64,000 bases of DNA from Pseudonocardia sp. CNS-139 (GCA_001942415.1 MKJX01000174.1:1-64000), one strand, 5' to 3'; shown: positions 31,330 to 41,538, numbered from the stretch's first letter. Numbers and translations are program-made. Notes: a model not told the origin generated them from the sequence alone.

Positions 31330-32204
31330 ACACGGTGAGCGCGGCCCGCGCGCTGGAGGTGCTGGCCACGGGCCCGCTCGCGCTCGTGGAGGACCTCGGC
31401 CGGCCCGGGCTCGCGGCCACCGGGGTGAGCCGTTCCGGCGCGGCGGACCGCGGCGCGCTGAAGCTCGCCAACCGGCTCGTCGCCAACCCCGAGGACGCCG
31501 CGGGGGTCGAGGTGCTGCTCGGCGGGCTCGTCGTGCGTGCCGCCGCGCTGCTCACCGTCGCGCTGGCCGGCGCGCCCGCCCCCGCCGACGTCGACGGCAC
31601 GCCGGTCGGCCACCACGCGCTGGTCGGCCTGCGGCCGGGCCAGGTGCTGCGGCTGGGCCCGCCGCCGACCGGACTGCGCACCTACCTCGCCGTGCGCGGC
31701 GGGATCACCATGCCGGCAGTGCTCGGCTCGCGCAGCACCGACGTGCTGTCCGGCCTCGGCCCCGAACGGCTCGCCCCGGGCGCCGTCCTCCCGGTCGGGC
31801 CGGAGCCCGCGGCGCTCCCGCTGGTCGACGTGGCCCCCGTCGCCGTCCCGCCCGGCGGCCCGGTGACGCTGCGCGCCGTCGCGGGGCCGCGCGCCGACTT
31901 CGTCGCGGACCTCGCCGCGCTCACCCGCACGACGTGGACGGCGTCCAGCCGCAGCGACCGCGTCGGCATGCGGCTGGAGGGCGGCCGGCTCGGCCGCACC
32001 GGCCCGGGCGAGCTGCCCAGCGAGGGCATGGTGCGCGGCGCGGTGCAGGTGCCGCCGAGCGGCGAGCCGGTGGTCTTCCTCGCCGACCACCCCGTGACCG
32101 GCGGCTACCCGGTCGCCGCCGTCGTCCTCGACCGGGACACCGACCGCGCCGCGCAGGTCCGGCCCGGCCAGCCGGTCCGGTTCCGGCTGGTCCCGCCGCC
32201 GTGA
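31326..32204 (+). CDS. pxpC: 5-oxoprolinase subunit C
   Basis: 292-residue KipA-like subunit. [19 protein letters not shown] near the start, [17 protein letters not shown] and the [31 protein letters not shown] segment (read in parts) are family hallmarks. GTG 31326 overlaps the pxpB stop. Last gene of the pxpABC operon, whose gene order A-B-C is standard. Intact. Confidence 0.94.
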   Translation: MNTVSAARALEVLATGPLALVEDLGRPGLAATGVSRSGAADRGALKLANRLVANPEDAAGVEVLLGGLVVRAAALLTVALAGAPAPADVDGTPVGHHALVGLRPGQVLRLGPPPTGLRTYLAVRGGITMPAVLGSRSTDVLSGLGPERLAPGAVLPVGPEPAALPLVDVAPVAVPPGGPVTLRAVAGPRADFVADLAALTRTTWTASSRSDRVGMRLEGGRLGRTGPGELPSEGMVRGAVQVPPSGEPVVFLADHPVTGGYPVAAVVLDRDTDRAAQVRPGQPVRFRLVPPP

Positions 32205-32217
32205 GCCGGTGAACAGC

Positions 32218-32226
32218 TGTGGACAA
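32218..32226 (-). promoter_or_regulatory. DnaA-box-like 9-mer
   Basis: TTGTCCACA on the minus strand, just after the pxpC stop. It matches the high-GC actinobacterial DnaA box; two more copies lie at 35268-35295. Confidence 0.4.
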
Positions 32227-32308
32227 CCCGGCGCCGCAGTGACCTTTTCCGTCGGACCCCCTCCGTACTCTGGATCCATCGGGGGACCCTGGCGCAGGAC
32301 AGGTGCTC

Positions 32309-33219
32309 TCAGCGGCGCCGCGAGAGCGCCACACCCGCCAGGCAGATCGCCCCGCCCACCAGCGCCAGCACCGGCGGCAGCTCGCCCAGCAGCACCGCCG
32401 ACATGAGGATCGCGACGGGCGGCACGGCGTAGGTGCTCACCCCGAGCCGCCCGGCGTCCATGCGGGCGAGCGCGTAGGCCCACGTGCTGAACGCCAGCGC
32501 CGTCGGCACCGCGCCCAGGTACACCAGCCCGGCCGTCGCCCCGGCGGGCGCGGCCGCCACGTCCGCGACCAGGCCCGGCGCGAACGGCAGGCACGCGACG
32601 GCGCCGATCGTGCACGCGAGCCACGTCACCTGGATGCCCGGCAGCCGGCGCAGCGCCGGCTTCTGGGCGAGCACGCCGACCGCGTACGTCACCGCGGCGG
32701 CCAGGCAGAGCAGCACGCCGAGCGGGTCGAACCGGCTGTCCCCGGCCGTCGAGAGCGCGACGACCGCCGTACCCCCGAACGCGACGAACGCGCCGACCAC
32801 CAGCCAGCGCGGGAACCCCTCACCCAGCAGCACGCCCGCGAACAGCGCGATCAGGATCGGCCCGACGTTCACGAGCATCGCGGAGTGCCCGCGTCGACGA
32901 GCTGTTCGCCGGCGTTCAGCGCCACGTTGTAGACGCCGAACCACGCGAGCCCGCACAGGACGATCAGCCCCCACTCGCGCGGGGTCGGCGCGACCCAGCG
33001 CCGTCCGGCCAGCAGCCCGGCGCCGAGCGCCAGCGACCCGACGAGCAGCCGTCCCAGCGACAGCTCGCCCGGCCCGTAGAACTCCCCGACCGCCCGGATC
33101 CCGACGAACGCCGACGCCCACGCCAGCACCGTGAACGCGACGGCGGCCGGGGCCGCCCACCGTCGCACGGCGGAAAGGCGCTGGTCAGCGGGCGAGACAG
33201 AGGTCGAGGAGCCGTTCAC
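32309..33219 (-). CDS. EamA/DMT-family transporter
   Basis: Drug/metabolite-transporter superfamily permease, about 303 residues with ten membrane helices in two EamA repeats; the first begins AFTVLAWASAFVGIRAVG, and the second contains LGAVPTALAFSTWAYALAR. GTG 33219 has TAGCGT six bases upstream (leaderless). One base is missing near 32890. Substrate unknown. Confidence 0.88.
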
Positions 33220-33225
33220 GCGCGG

Positions 33226-33231
33226 ACGCTA
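33226..33231 (-). promoter_or_regulatory. -10 of the EamA gene (leaderless)
   Basis: TAGCGT on the minus strand, 6 bases before GTG 33219. Confidence 0.55.
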
Positions 33232-33306
33232 GCCCGCGCGCACCGGCGGCGGCCACGGGATTCCGGCCAACCGGCGACGAGATCCCGCCGATCACTCCGG
33301 GAGCCC

Positions 33307-34810
33307 TCACGTCGGCACCACCGCGGGTGTCGCGAGGCGGGTCGGGGCGCGGCGCCCGCGCAGCACGGCGGTCTCGCCCAGCGTCCAGCGCGCGGCCTCG
33401 TCCGGCCCGGCCAGCTCGATCGCCCGCCCGGCGGCCAGCACCCCGCCGGGCACCGCCTTGGCCAGCTCCGTGAGCCGGGCGGCCTCGTTCACCGGGTCGC
33501 CGATCACCGTGTACTCGTAGCGCCGGACGTCCCCGACGTTGCCCGCGACGGCGTCGCCCGCGGAGATGCCGATCCCGACGGTCGCGCCCGGCAGCGCGGA
33601 CGGGAGCCGCCCGGCCAGCTCGCGACCGGCGGCCAGCGCGGAGCCGGCCGGGTCGGGCACCGCCGTCGGGGCGCCGAACACGGCCAGCGCGGCGTCGCCC
33701 TCGAACTTGTTGATCCAGCCGCCGTGCTGCTCGATCACCTCGACGACCAGCGCGAAGAACCGGTTGAGCAGCCCGACGACGTCCTCCGGCGGACGCTGCG
33801 CCGCCATTTCCGTCGATCCGACGAGATCGACGAAGAGCACCGCGACCCGGCGCACCTCCCCGCCGAGCCGCACCTCGTCGGCCGCGGCCGCCGCCCGGGC
33901 CACGTCCCGGCCGACGTGCCGCCCGAAGAGGTCCCGGAGCCGCTCCCGCTCGCGCAACCCCGCGACCATCGTGTTGAACCCGGACTGGAGCTGGCCCAGC
34001 TCGGTCGCGTCGTAGACCGTGACGCTCGCGTCCAGCTCGCCGCGTTCGACCCGGCCCATCGCCCGCCGCACGGCGTTGACGGGGTCGGCCAGCGCCCGGG
34101 CCGCCCCGACGGTCACGAGCAGCCCCGCGAACAGGGCCGTGCCGCCGATCGCGAGGACGATCCACGCGAGCTGGCTCGCCGGCACGTCGCCGTAGACCAG
34201 CACGGACACGGCCGCGAGCATCAGCCCGACCACCGGCACGCCGGTGCCCAGTGCCCAGAAGAGCAGCGACCGCAGCACCATCCCGGGCAGCCCGCGCCGC
34301 CGCTGCGGCCGGTCGGCCAGCACCCGGGCCGCGGCGCGGCGCAGGATCCGCTCGCTGAGCAGGTACGACAGCGCGCACGTGGTGATCCCGCCGAGCAGGA
34401 TCGTCTCGCCGACGGAGACGGCCAGCCGCGGCGACGCGAACGCGACGTTCAGCCCGACGAACAGCACGACGGCCACCGCCCACAGCACGCTCTGCACGCC
34501 GACCAGCCGCAGCGGGCCGTACAGCACCATGCGCCGCTCGCGCACCGGGTCGTCGACGCCGGACGGGAGCCGGAACCGGCGCCCGCCCGCCACCAGCCCG
34601 GCCGGCACCGCGACCAGCAGGTATCCGGCCAGCACGAGCACGTTGAGGACACGGACCCACGTCGGGTCCGGCAGCGGGCCCTCCGGCAGCACCCCGGCCG
34701 CCAGCGCGAGCACGACCAGCGCACGGGAGGTTGGCGACCACGGTGACCACCGCGAGCGCGGCCCGGACCGGCGGGTCGATCACCCACCGGGCACCACCCG
34801 AAGCCGCCAC
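33307..34810 (-). CDS. Class III adenylate/guanylate cyclase, membrane-bound with HAMP
   Basis: About 500 residues: six membrane helices over the first 260, a HAMP linker (ALADPVNAVRRAMGRVERGELD), then a class III cyclase domain. The domain has AVLFVDLVGSTEMA with the first metal Asp, NKFEGDAALAVFG with the second, and EYTVIGDPVNEAARL with the Asp and Asn of substrate binding. This layout matches the mycobacterial Rv1318c-Rv1320c type. GTG 34810 is supported by TACGCT eight bases upstream. One extra C in a C-run near 34735 separates the first helix from the rest. Signal sensed unknown. Confidence 0.9.
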
Positions 34811-34818
34811 AACGCGGA

Positions 34819-34824
34819 AGCGTA
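34819..34824 (-). promoter_or_regulatory. -10 of the cyclase gene (leaderless)
   Basis: TACGCT on the minus strand, 8 bases before GTG 34810, in the gap after htdX. Confidence 0.5.
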
Positions 34825-34842
34825 GGCCGCCCGTCGCAGTGG

Positions 34843-35850
34843 TCACGGCCAACCGGCCGCACCGATCCGGCAGGGGCGGATCGCGGCCGCCATGTGCGGG
34901 CCGTTCGCGGAGCGGACGTCGAGGGTCCAGCCGCCGCCGTCGCGGCGCGTGCGCAGCTCCACCGTGGACGGGAGCAGCAGCGGACGCCCGAACGCGACGT
35001 CGTAGGCGAACGCGGCAGGCAGCCGGCCCTGCAGCGACGCGACGGCCCGCGCCGCCGTCCACATCCCGTGCGCGATGGCCCGCGGGAACCCGAACGCCCT
35101 GGCCGTGAGCGGGTGCAGGTGGATCGGGTTGACGTCGCCGCTGACGTGCGCGTAGCGCCGGCCGGTGTCGGCGGCGACCCGCCAGGTGGCGGCCGGCGGG
35201 CCGCTCTCGATCCCGGACGGGGCCGGCGGGTCCGGCGGGTCCGGCTCGGCGTTGCGTACGCGCCGAGTTGTCCACATCGCGCGCGGTTGTCCACAGCTTT
35301 CGCCGACCACCCGATCGGCCGCCCGTGTGCGGATAGGCTGGAGCCGGGGTCGCCCCCCTTGGGAGGGCGGGGGGTGCGCGCGGGCCGCTGGTTGCGCGCC
35401 GGCCGCCGAGGCGGTCGCCCCGCGCGCGAGGTAGGTCGAGCGCCCGTGCCAGACCGGCTCGCCGCCCGCGGTGACCTCGGCGACGAGGTCGACCTGCGCG
35501 CCCCGCGGGTGCGCGGCGAGCCGCTCGGCGTGGACGCGCACGGTCAGCCGCTCGCGCGCGTCGACCGGGCGGTGCGCGGTGATCGTGTTGCGGACGTGCA
35601 CGAGCCCGGGCAGCGGCAGCGGGAAGTCCCGCCCGGCCATCAGCTCCACCTGCAGCGGGAACGCCAGCACGTGCGCGTAGGTCACCGGGAGCGCGTCGCC
35701 GACCGGGAACCCGCACAGCCGCGCGTACTCCGCGAGGTGCACGCGGTCGACCGGCACCTCCCGCGCGCGTTCGACGGCGGGCAGGTCCCGGCCGCGGCGG
35801 CCGGCGGCGCCGAGCGCGGCCTTCACGTATAGCCGCGCGAGCGACGGCAT
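34843..35850 (-). CDS. MaoC-like double hot-dog dehydratase (HtdX-like)
   Basis: 335-residue protein with two hot-dog halves. The C-terminal half carries the hydratase motif YAHVSGDVNPIHLHPLTA with FGFPRAIAHGMW, so it probably dehydrates (R)-3-hydroxyacyl-CoA/ACP. Between the halves, at about residues 145-208, sits an unusually long Pro/Arg-rich linker that contains two DnaA-box sequences at DNA level; homologues usually have a short linker. ATG 35850 overlaps the fabG4 stop by one base. Third gene of the fadA2-fabG4-htdX operon, an order also seen in mycobacteria. Confidence 0.88.
   Translation of the reverse strand: MPSLARLYVKAALGAAGRRGRDLPAVERAREVPVDRVHLAEYARLCGFPVGDALPVTYAHVLAFPLQVELMAGRDFPLPLPGLVHVRNTITAHRPVDARERLTVRVHAERLAAHPRGAQVDLVAEVTAGGEPVWHGRSTYLARGATASAAGAQPAARAHPPPSQGGRPRLQPIRTRAADRVVGESCGQPRAMWTTRRVRNAEPDPPDPPAPSGIESGPPAATWRVAADTGRRYAHVSGDVNPIHLHPLTARAFGFPRAIAHGMWTAARAVASLQGRLPAAFAYDVAFGRPLLLPSTVELRTRRDGGGWTLDVRSANGPHMAAAIRPCRIGAAGWP
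35268..35295 (+). repeat. Two direct DnaA-box-like 9-mers inside the htdX linker
   Basis: TTGTCCACA at 35268-35276 and again at 35287-35295, 19 bases apart, within the atypical linker-coding stretch of the MaoC-like gene. Confidence 0.55.
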
Positions 35851-37167
35851 CAGGCCCCCAGGATGCTCTGCCCGCAGACCCGCACGACCTGCCCGGTGAC
35901 GGCGGCGGTGTCGGCCCGGCCCAGCCAGGCGACGGTCTCCGCGACGTCGACGGGCAGCCCGCCCTGGCGCAGGCTGTTGATCCGCCGCCCCGTCTCGCGG
36001 GTGCCCAGCGGCATCCGCGCGGTCATCTCGGTCTCGATGAACCCGGGCGCGACCGCGTTGATCGTGGCCCCGCGCCCGGCCAGCCGCGCGCGAGCGCCCG
36101 GACCATGCCGATCACGCCGGCCTTGCTCGCCGCGTAGTTGGCCTGGCCGCGGTTGCCGGCGATGCCGCTGGTGGAGGAGACGCAGACGAGGCGCGCCGCG
36201 GCGCCGAGCACGTCGGACGCGAGCAGCGCGCCGTTGGTCGCGAGCTGCGCCCGCAGGTTGACGGCCAGCACCGCGTCCCAGCGGTCGGCGTCCATGTTGG
36301 CGAGCAGCTTGTCCCGCGTGATCCCGGCGTTGTGCACCACGACGTCGGCCTGCCCGTGCCGCTCGCGCAGGTGCGCGACCAGCCGGTCGGCGGCATCCGG
36401 CGCGGTGATGTCGAGCTGCAGCGCCGTGCCGCCCGTCCGGTTCGCGACGCGGGCCAGCGCCTCGCCGGCCGCCGGGACGTCCACGGCGACGACCGTGGCC
36501 CCGTCGCGCGCGAGGATGTCGGCGATCGCGGCGCCGATGCCACGCGCGGCACCGGTGACAACCGCGACCCGCCCGGCGAGCGGCCGGTCCCCCGGCTCGG
36601 GCAGCGGCCCACCGCGACGCCGACGTGCACGACCTGCCCGTCGACGTACGCCGAGCGCGCCGACAGGAAGAACAGCAGCGTCGAGCCGGCTGCCTCCGGG
36701 GCCGCGTCCGGGTGCACGACCAGCAGGTTCGCCGTCGCGCCCGCGCGCAGCTCCTTGCCGGCCGAGCGCACGATCCCCTCCAGCGCCTGCGCGACGGCGC
36801 TCGCCTCGACATCGGCCGGGTCCGGCTGCGGGCCGAGCAGCACCAGCCGCCCGGACGGCGCGAGCCGGCGCACGGCCGGCCTCAGGAACGCGCGCACCTC
36901 GCCGAGGTCGTCGACCGTGCGCGCGGCGGTCGCGTCGAGCACCGCGGCCGCGACCCGGTTGTCGTCCCCCGCGTCCGCCACACCGGAGTCCTTCAGCAGC
37001 GCGCGGACGTGCTCGGCGTGGCGACCGGCGCCGACGTTCCCGACGAGCGCGGGCCCGTCGAGCAGCGGCTGACCGGGCGCATAGCGGCGCAGCACGGGGA
37101 TGCGCGGCACGCCGAACCGCCGGATCAGCCGGATCTGCGAGAGGTCGCGCAGGGTGTCGTTCGACAT
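35850..37167 (-). CDS. fabG4: High-molecular-weight 3-oxoacyl-ACP/CoA reductase (FabG4-like)
   Basis: About 439 residues: a non-catalytic flavodoxin-like N-terminal domain (1 to about 185), then a short-chain reductase domain with [14 protein letters not shown] (NAD-binding), [26 protein letters not shown] (catalytic Tyr and Lys) and [13 protein letters not shown]. The length and layout match mycobacterial FabG4, which reduces 3-ketoacyl-CoA with NADH. Two bases are missing, near 36612 and 36090. ATG 37167 overlaps the fadA2 stop (TGATG). Confidence 0.92.
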
Positions 37168-38450
37168 CAGGCCGCCTCCAGGATCGCGACCACACCCTGC
37201 CCGCCGGCCGCGCAGATGGAGATGAGCCCGCGCCCGTCCCCCTTCTCGTGCAGCAGCTTCGCCAGCGTCGCGACGATCCGGCCGCCGGTCGCGGCGAACG
37301 GGTGCCCGGTGGCCAGCGACGACCCCACGACGTTGAGCTTCGCGCGGTCGATCGCGCCCGGTGGGGCGTCCAGGCCGAGCCGCTCCTTGGCGAAGCCCGG
37401 GTCCTCCCACATCGCCAGGGTCGCGAGCACGGTGGACGCGAACGCCTCGTGGATCTCGTAGAAGTCGAAGTCCTGCAGCGTGAGCCCGTTGCGCTCCAGC
37501 AGCCGCGGCACGGCGTACACGGGTGCGGTGAGCAGCCCGTCCATGCCGTGCACGAAGTCCACCGCCGCGGTCCCGGCGTCCACCACGTGCGCGAGCACCG
37601 GCAGCCGGCGCTCGGCCGCCCACTCGTCCGACCCGAGCAGCACCGCGGACGCGCCGTCGGTGAGCGGCGTGGAGTTGCCCGCGGTCATCGTCGCGCTCTC
37701 GCCCCTGCCGAACACCGGCCGCAGCTTCGCGAGCTTCTCGACGGACGTGTCCGGGCGCAGGTTCTGGTCGCGGGGGAGGCCGAGGAACGGGGTGACGAGG
37801 TCGTCGAAGAACCCGCGGTCGTACGCGGCGGCGAGGTTGCGGTGGCTCGCGGCGGCGAGCTCGTCCTGCTCCTCGCGCGTGACGTTCCACTCGACGGCCG
37901 TGATCGCCGCGTGCTCGCCCATCGAGAGGCCGGTGCGCGGCTCGGCGTTGCGCGGCACCTCCGGCACGATCTGCCCGGGCCGCAGCCCGCTGAGCGCCTT
38001 GAGCCGGGCGCCGAGCGTCCTTGCCGCGTTGAGCTGCATCAACACCCGGCGCAGGTCGTCGTTGAGCGCGACGGGCGCGTCGCTCGCGGTGTCGACACCC
38101 GCGGCGATCCCGCTCTCGATCTGGCCGAGCGCGATCTTGTTGGCGACGAGGACCGCCGTCTCCAGCCCGGTGCCGCACGCCTGCTGCACGTCGTAGGCCG
38201 GGGTGTACGGGGAGAGCGTGCTGCCCAGCACGGCCTCCCGGGTGAGGTCGCGGTCGCGGCTGTGCTTGAGCACCGCGCCGCCGGCCACCTCGCCGAGCCG
38301 CTCGCCGGCGAGCCCGAAGCGGGCGGCGAGGCCGTCGAGCGTGGCGGTGAGCATGTCGAGGTTCGAGGCGCGGGCGTAGGCGCCGTTCGCCCGGGCGAAC
38401 GGGATGCGGTTGCCACCGATGACGGCGGCCTTCCTCCGGGTGTCCGGCAT
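37167..38450 (-). CDS. fadA2: Acetyl-CoA acetyltransferase (FadA2-like thiolase)
   Basis: 427-residue intact thiolase. The nucleophile is in [11 protein letters not shown] near residue 91; [21 protein letters not shown] and CAAGGQG complete the active site. ATG 38450 has AAGGAG upstream. First gene of the fadA2-fabG4-htdX operon; the three enzymes together would run the keto, reductase and dehydratase steps of a fatty acyl-CoA cycle. The promoter overlaps the 25-bp dyad at 38479. Confidence 0.93.
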   Translation of the reverse strand: MPDTRRKAAVIGGNRIPFARANGAYARASNLDMLTATLDGLAARFGLAGERLGEVAGGAVLKHSRDRDLTREAVLGSTLSPYTPAYDVQQACGTGLETAVLVANKIALGQIESGIAAGVDTASDAPVALNDDLRRVLMQLNAARTLGARLKALSGLRPGQIVPEVPRNAEPRTGLSMGEHAAITAVEWNVTREEQDELAAASHRNLAAAYDRGFFDDLVTPFLGLPRDQNLRPDTSVEKLAKLRPVFGRGESATMTAGNSTPLTDGASAVLLGSDEWAAERRLPVLAHVVDAGTAAVDFVHGMDGLLTAPVYAVPRLLERNGLTLQDFDFYEIHEAFASTVLATLAMWEDPGFAKERLGLDAPPGAIDRAKLNVVGSSLATGHPFAATGGRIVATLAKLLHEKGDGRGLISICAAGGQGVVAILEAA

Positions 38451-38478
38451 GGCGTCTCCTTACCCACGGGTAGCCGGT

Positions 38479-38503
38479 ACTCAAAGTACCAGGTACTGTG
38501 AGT
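38479..38503. promoter_or_regulatory. 25-bp palindromic operator between fadA2 operon and TetR gene
   Basis: Arms ACTCAAAGTACC and GGTACTGTGAGT around a central A, 11 of 12 positions symmetric. It covers the TACTGT -10 of the TetR gene (38494-38499) and a TACTTT -10 for fadA2 on the minus strand (38488-38483), so one repressor could shut both directions. Confidence 0.8.
38494..38499 (+). promoter_or_regulatory. -10 of the TetR-oxidase operon (leaderless)
   Basis: TACTGT, 7 bases before ATG 38507, inside the dyad. Confidence 0.55.
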
Positions 38504-38506
38504 TCC

Positions 38507-39141
38507 ATGAGGCCGCCGGTGATCGACGCGCGAGCCGGTGGGACGCCCACCGGCGCACCCGCCGCGCCGAGCTGACCGACGCCGCGATCACCGCGATCCG
38601 CACGAAGGCGCGGGCGCCGGCATGGACGACGTGGCCGCCGCGGCCCGCACCAGCAAGACCGCCGTCTACCGGCACTTCACCGACCGCACCGAGCTGTACG
38701 CGGCGGTCTGCGAGCGGGTGGCCGCGGTGCTGCTCACCCGGATCCGGGCCGCGATGGCCGCGGCCGGCGGGCCGCGCGCGCAGGCCGCCGCGGCGATCGC
38801 CGAGTACCTGCGGCTGATCGAGCACGACCCGGAGCTCTACCGGTTCGTCGTGCACCGCCCGCTCGTCGCCGATACCGACGCGACCCGGTCGCCGACCTCG
38901 TCTCCCTCATCGGGGACGAGGCCGCGGGCGTGATCGCCGAGCACCTCACCCGGATCGGCGCCGATCCCGCCGCCGCCGTGCCGTGGGGGCACGCGTCGTC
39001 GGGATGGTCCGGGCCGCGGCCGACCGCTGGCTGGCCCGTCCCGGGGGCATGACCAGGGCCGACCTGGCCGCCCACCTCACCGATCTGGCCTGGTCGGGGC
39101 TCTCCGGAGCCGCGGCCCGTCCGAAGGAGCGCACGCCATGA
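38507..39141 (+). CDS. TetR-family regulator of the fadA2/oxidase locus
   Basis: About 212 residues after joining four frames (missing bases near 38540, 38610, 38890 and 38990). The helix-turn-helix reads RAELTDAAITAIRTKGAGAG then AAARTSKTAVYRHFTDRTELY. ATG 38507 is set by the leaderless -10 and by the dyad just upstream. The stop overlaps the ATG of the oxidase gene, so both are cotranscribed. Probably an acyl-CoA-responsive repressor of itself and of fadA2-fabG4-htdX (inferred). Confidence 0.8.
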
Positions 39142-41046
39142 CGGTCGACCCGCGCGCACTGCAGCGTGTCCTCGACGGCCGGTGGGCCGCCGTCCGCGAC
39201 GACGTGCGCGAGCAGATGGGGCCGCTCTCGCTGCACCCGGACCCGGACCTCTCGACCGCGGAGTACCGCGCGCTCACCACCGCCAACCTGCTGCGCCTGG
39301 CCGCCGGCGGGCGTCCGCAGCGCGGCTTCGACGCCGCGTACGGCGGCGAGGGCGACGTCGGCGGAGTGGTCACCGCGTTCGGGATGCTCGGCTACGGCGA
39401 CCTGTCGCTGCTGGTCAAGGCCGGTGTGCAGTGGGGCCTCTTCGGCGGGGCGGTGCAGGTGCTGGGCACGTCCCGCCACCACGACCGCTACCTGCGCGCG
39501 ATCATGGACGGCGAGCTGCTCGGCTGCTTCGCGATGACCGAGACCGGCCACGGCTCCGACGTCCAGCACCTGCGCACCACCGCCACCTACGACCCGGCGA
39601 CGCAGGAGTTCGTGGTCCACACCCCGGACGCGCGCGCGCAAGGACTACATCGGCAACGCCGCCCGCGACGGGCGGATGGCCGTGGTGTTCGCCCAGCTCG
39701 TCACCCGTGGCGAGACGCACGGCGTGCACGCGCTGCTCGTCCCGGTCCGCGACGGGAGCGGCCGCGCGCTGCCGGGCGTCACGATCGAGGACTGCGGCCG
39801 CAAGGCGGGCCTCAACGGCGTGGACAACGGCCGGCTCGTGTTCGACCGCGTCCGGGTGCCCCGGGAGGCGCTGCTCGACCGGTTCGGCGACGTCGCCCCG
39901 GACGGCACGTACACCAGCCCCAGCGCGAACGAGAGCCGGCGCTTCTTCACGATGCTCGGCACGCTCGTGCGCGGCCGGATCAGCGTGGCCGGCGGCGCCG
40001 TCGCGGCCACGGAGAAGGCGCTGGCGCTCGCGATCCGCTACGGGCTCACGCGGCGGCAGTTCGCCGACCCCGCCACCGGCGAGGAGGTCGTCGTGCTCGA
40101 CTACCTCGTCCACCAGCGCAAGCTCCTCCCCGCGCTGGCCACCGCGTACGCGTTGCACGTCGCGCAGGCCGGGCTCGTCGCGGACATGCACGACGTGCAG
40201 GCCGCCGGCGCCGACGCGGACGAGCAGGCCCAGCGCGACCTGGAAACCCGCGCCGCCGGGATCAAGGCCGTCGCCACCTGGCACGCCACCACCACCATCC
40301 AGACCTGCCGGGAGGCGTGCGGCGGCGCCGGCTACCTGGCCGTCAACCTGCTCCCGCAGCTCAAGGCCGACACCGACGTCTTCACGACGTTCGAGGGCGA
40401 CAACACCGTCCTGCTGCAGCTCGTCGCGAAGACGCTGCTCTCGGACTACGGGCGCCGCGTCGCGCGGCTCGACCCGCTGGGCCGCGCGCGGTTCGTCGCC
40501 GACCTGGTGGCCACGGCGGTGGCCGAGCGCACCGGGCTGCGGGCCGTGCTGCGCCGCGGCGACCTGCGCGACCGGGCCTACCAGCGGTGGCTGCTCGCCG
40601 AGCGCGAGCAGCACCTGCTCGCCAACGCCGCCCGGCGGATGCGCACGGCGCTCGCGCCCGGCGCGGACCGGTTCGCCGTGTTCAACGGCGCGCAGGACCA
40701 CCTGCTGGTCGCCGCCCGCGCGCACGTCGACCGGCTCGTGTCCGACGCGTTCGCCGAGGCCGTCGAGCGGGTCGCCGACCCCGAGGTGCGGGCCCTGCTG
40801 GAGCAGGTGCGCGGCCTGTACGCGCTCACCGTGATCGAGGGCGACCGCGCGTTCTTCGTCGAGCACGGGTACCTGACGGCCGGTCGCGCCAAGGCCGTGA
40901 CCCGGACCGTGAACGCGCTGTGCGGCGAGCTGCGCCCGCACGCCCGCACCCTCGTCGACGGGATCGGCATCCCGGAGACCTGGCTGGCCTGCCCGCTGCT
41001 GGCCGGCGAGCAGACCCCCGCGCCCGACCTCGCGCCCGTCGGCTGA
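39138..41046 (+). CDS. Acyl-CoA oxidase/dehydrogenase family protein
   Basis: About 635 residues, the length of acyl-CoA oxidases (ACOX) and longer than ordinary acyl-CoA dehydrogenases. FAMTETGHGSDVQ and the later TFEGDNTVLLQ (catalytic Glu region) fit the ACOX family, as does the long C-terminal helical domain. It would introduce the first double bond of beta-oxidation, passing electrons to oxygen or ETF. One extra base lies in a GC repeat near 39640 (TPDARA to KDYIGNAA). ATG 39138 overlaps the TetR stop. It completes the set with the divergent fadA2-fabG4-htdX genes. Confidence 0.9.
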
Positions 41047-41048
41047 CC

Positions 41049-41164
41049 GCGACTCGCGTACATCCAGAGCGCGACTCGCGTACACGAATCCAGCGACTCG
41101 CGGCAACTTCCCGCGAGTCGCTGGAAAGTGCGCGCGAGTCGCGGGCTGAGTGCACGCGAGTCGC
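41049..41164. repeat. Array of six GCGACTCGCG decamers, three in each orientation
   Basis: Plus-strand copies start at 41049, 41071 and 41093 (exactly 22 bases apart); reverse-complement copies start at 41112, 41133 and 41155 (21 and 22 apart). Most copies continue with a TRCA-like extension. The whole forms a large imperfect palindrome in the gap between two convergent genes. The last copy includes the HxlR stop codon. Confidence 0.85.
41089..41125. terminator. Central hairpin of the decamer array, bidirectional terminator
   Basis: Perfect 15-bp stem, TCCAGCGACTCGCGG (41089-41103) and CCGCGAGTCGCTGGA (41111-41125), with a 7-nt loop. It lies between the convergent stops at 41046 and 41164. 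Confidence 0.7.
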
Positions 41165-41514
41165 TACGCGCGGCGGGCGGCCTGGATGTCGGGCAGGCGG
41201 GTGGTGATGAAGTCGAGCAGGCCCGACAGGTGGACGGTCAGCTCGGCGCCGAGCCAGCTCAGCCGGTAGGTCACCTGGGGCGGGGTGGTCGGCGCGACCT
41301 CGCGCACGACGAACCCGTCCGCCTCCAGCGTGCGCAGGGTCTGGGCGAGCATCTTCTCGCTCACCCCGTCGATCCGCCGGCGCAGCGCGCTGAACCGCAT
41401 GGGACCGCGGTCGAGGGCGCTCAGCACCAGCACCGCCCACTTGCTCGTGACGTGGTCCAGCACCGTGCGGCTGCCGCAGTGGCTGCTGAACACGTCACCC
41501 GGCTGCGTGCTCAC
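41164..41514 (-). CDS. HxlR-family transcriptional regulator
   Basis: 116-residue winged-helix regulator. An N-terminal cysteine (SSHCGSR) precedes LDHVTSKWAVLVLSAL and MRFSALRRRIDGVSEKMLAQTL, the HxlR (YodB/HypR-like) signature, so redox or electrophile sensing through the Cys is possible. GTG 41514 is preferred over GTG 41520 because GGAGG lies five bases upstream. Divergent from an NAD(P)-binding reductase, a common HxlR partner arrangement. Intact. Confidence 0.9.
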   Translation of the reverse strand: MSTQPGDVFSSHCGSRTVLDHVTSKWAVLVLSALDRGPMRFSALRRRIDGVSEKMLAQTLRTLEADGFVVREVAPTTPPQVTYRLSWLGAELTVHLSGLLDFITTRLPDIQAARRA

Positions 41515-41538
41515 GTTCACCTCCGGTGCTGACGAAGA

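Noticed and set aside
32218-35295. Replication origin
   Set aside because: Only three DnaA boxes spread over 3 kb, partly inside a gene, with no dnaA, dnaN or AT-rich unwinding region.
41049-41164. CRISPR array
   Set aside because: Repeats are only 10 bases, change orientation halfway, have no unique spacers of normal length and no cas genes nearby.
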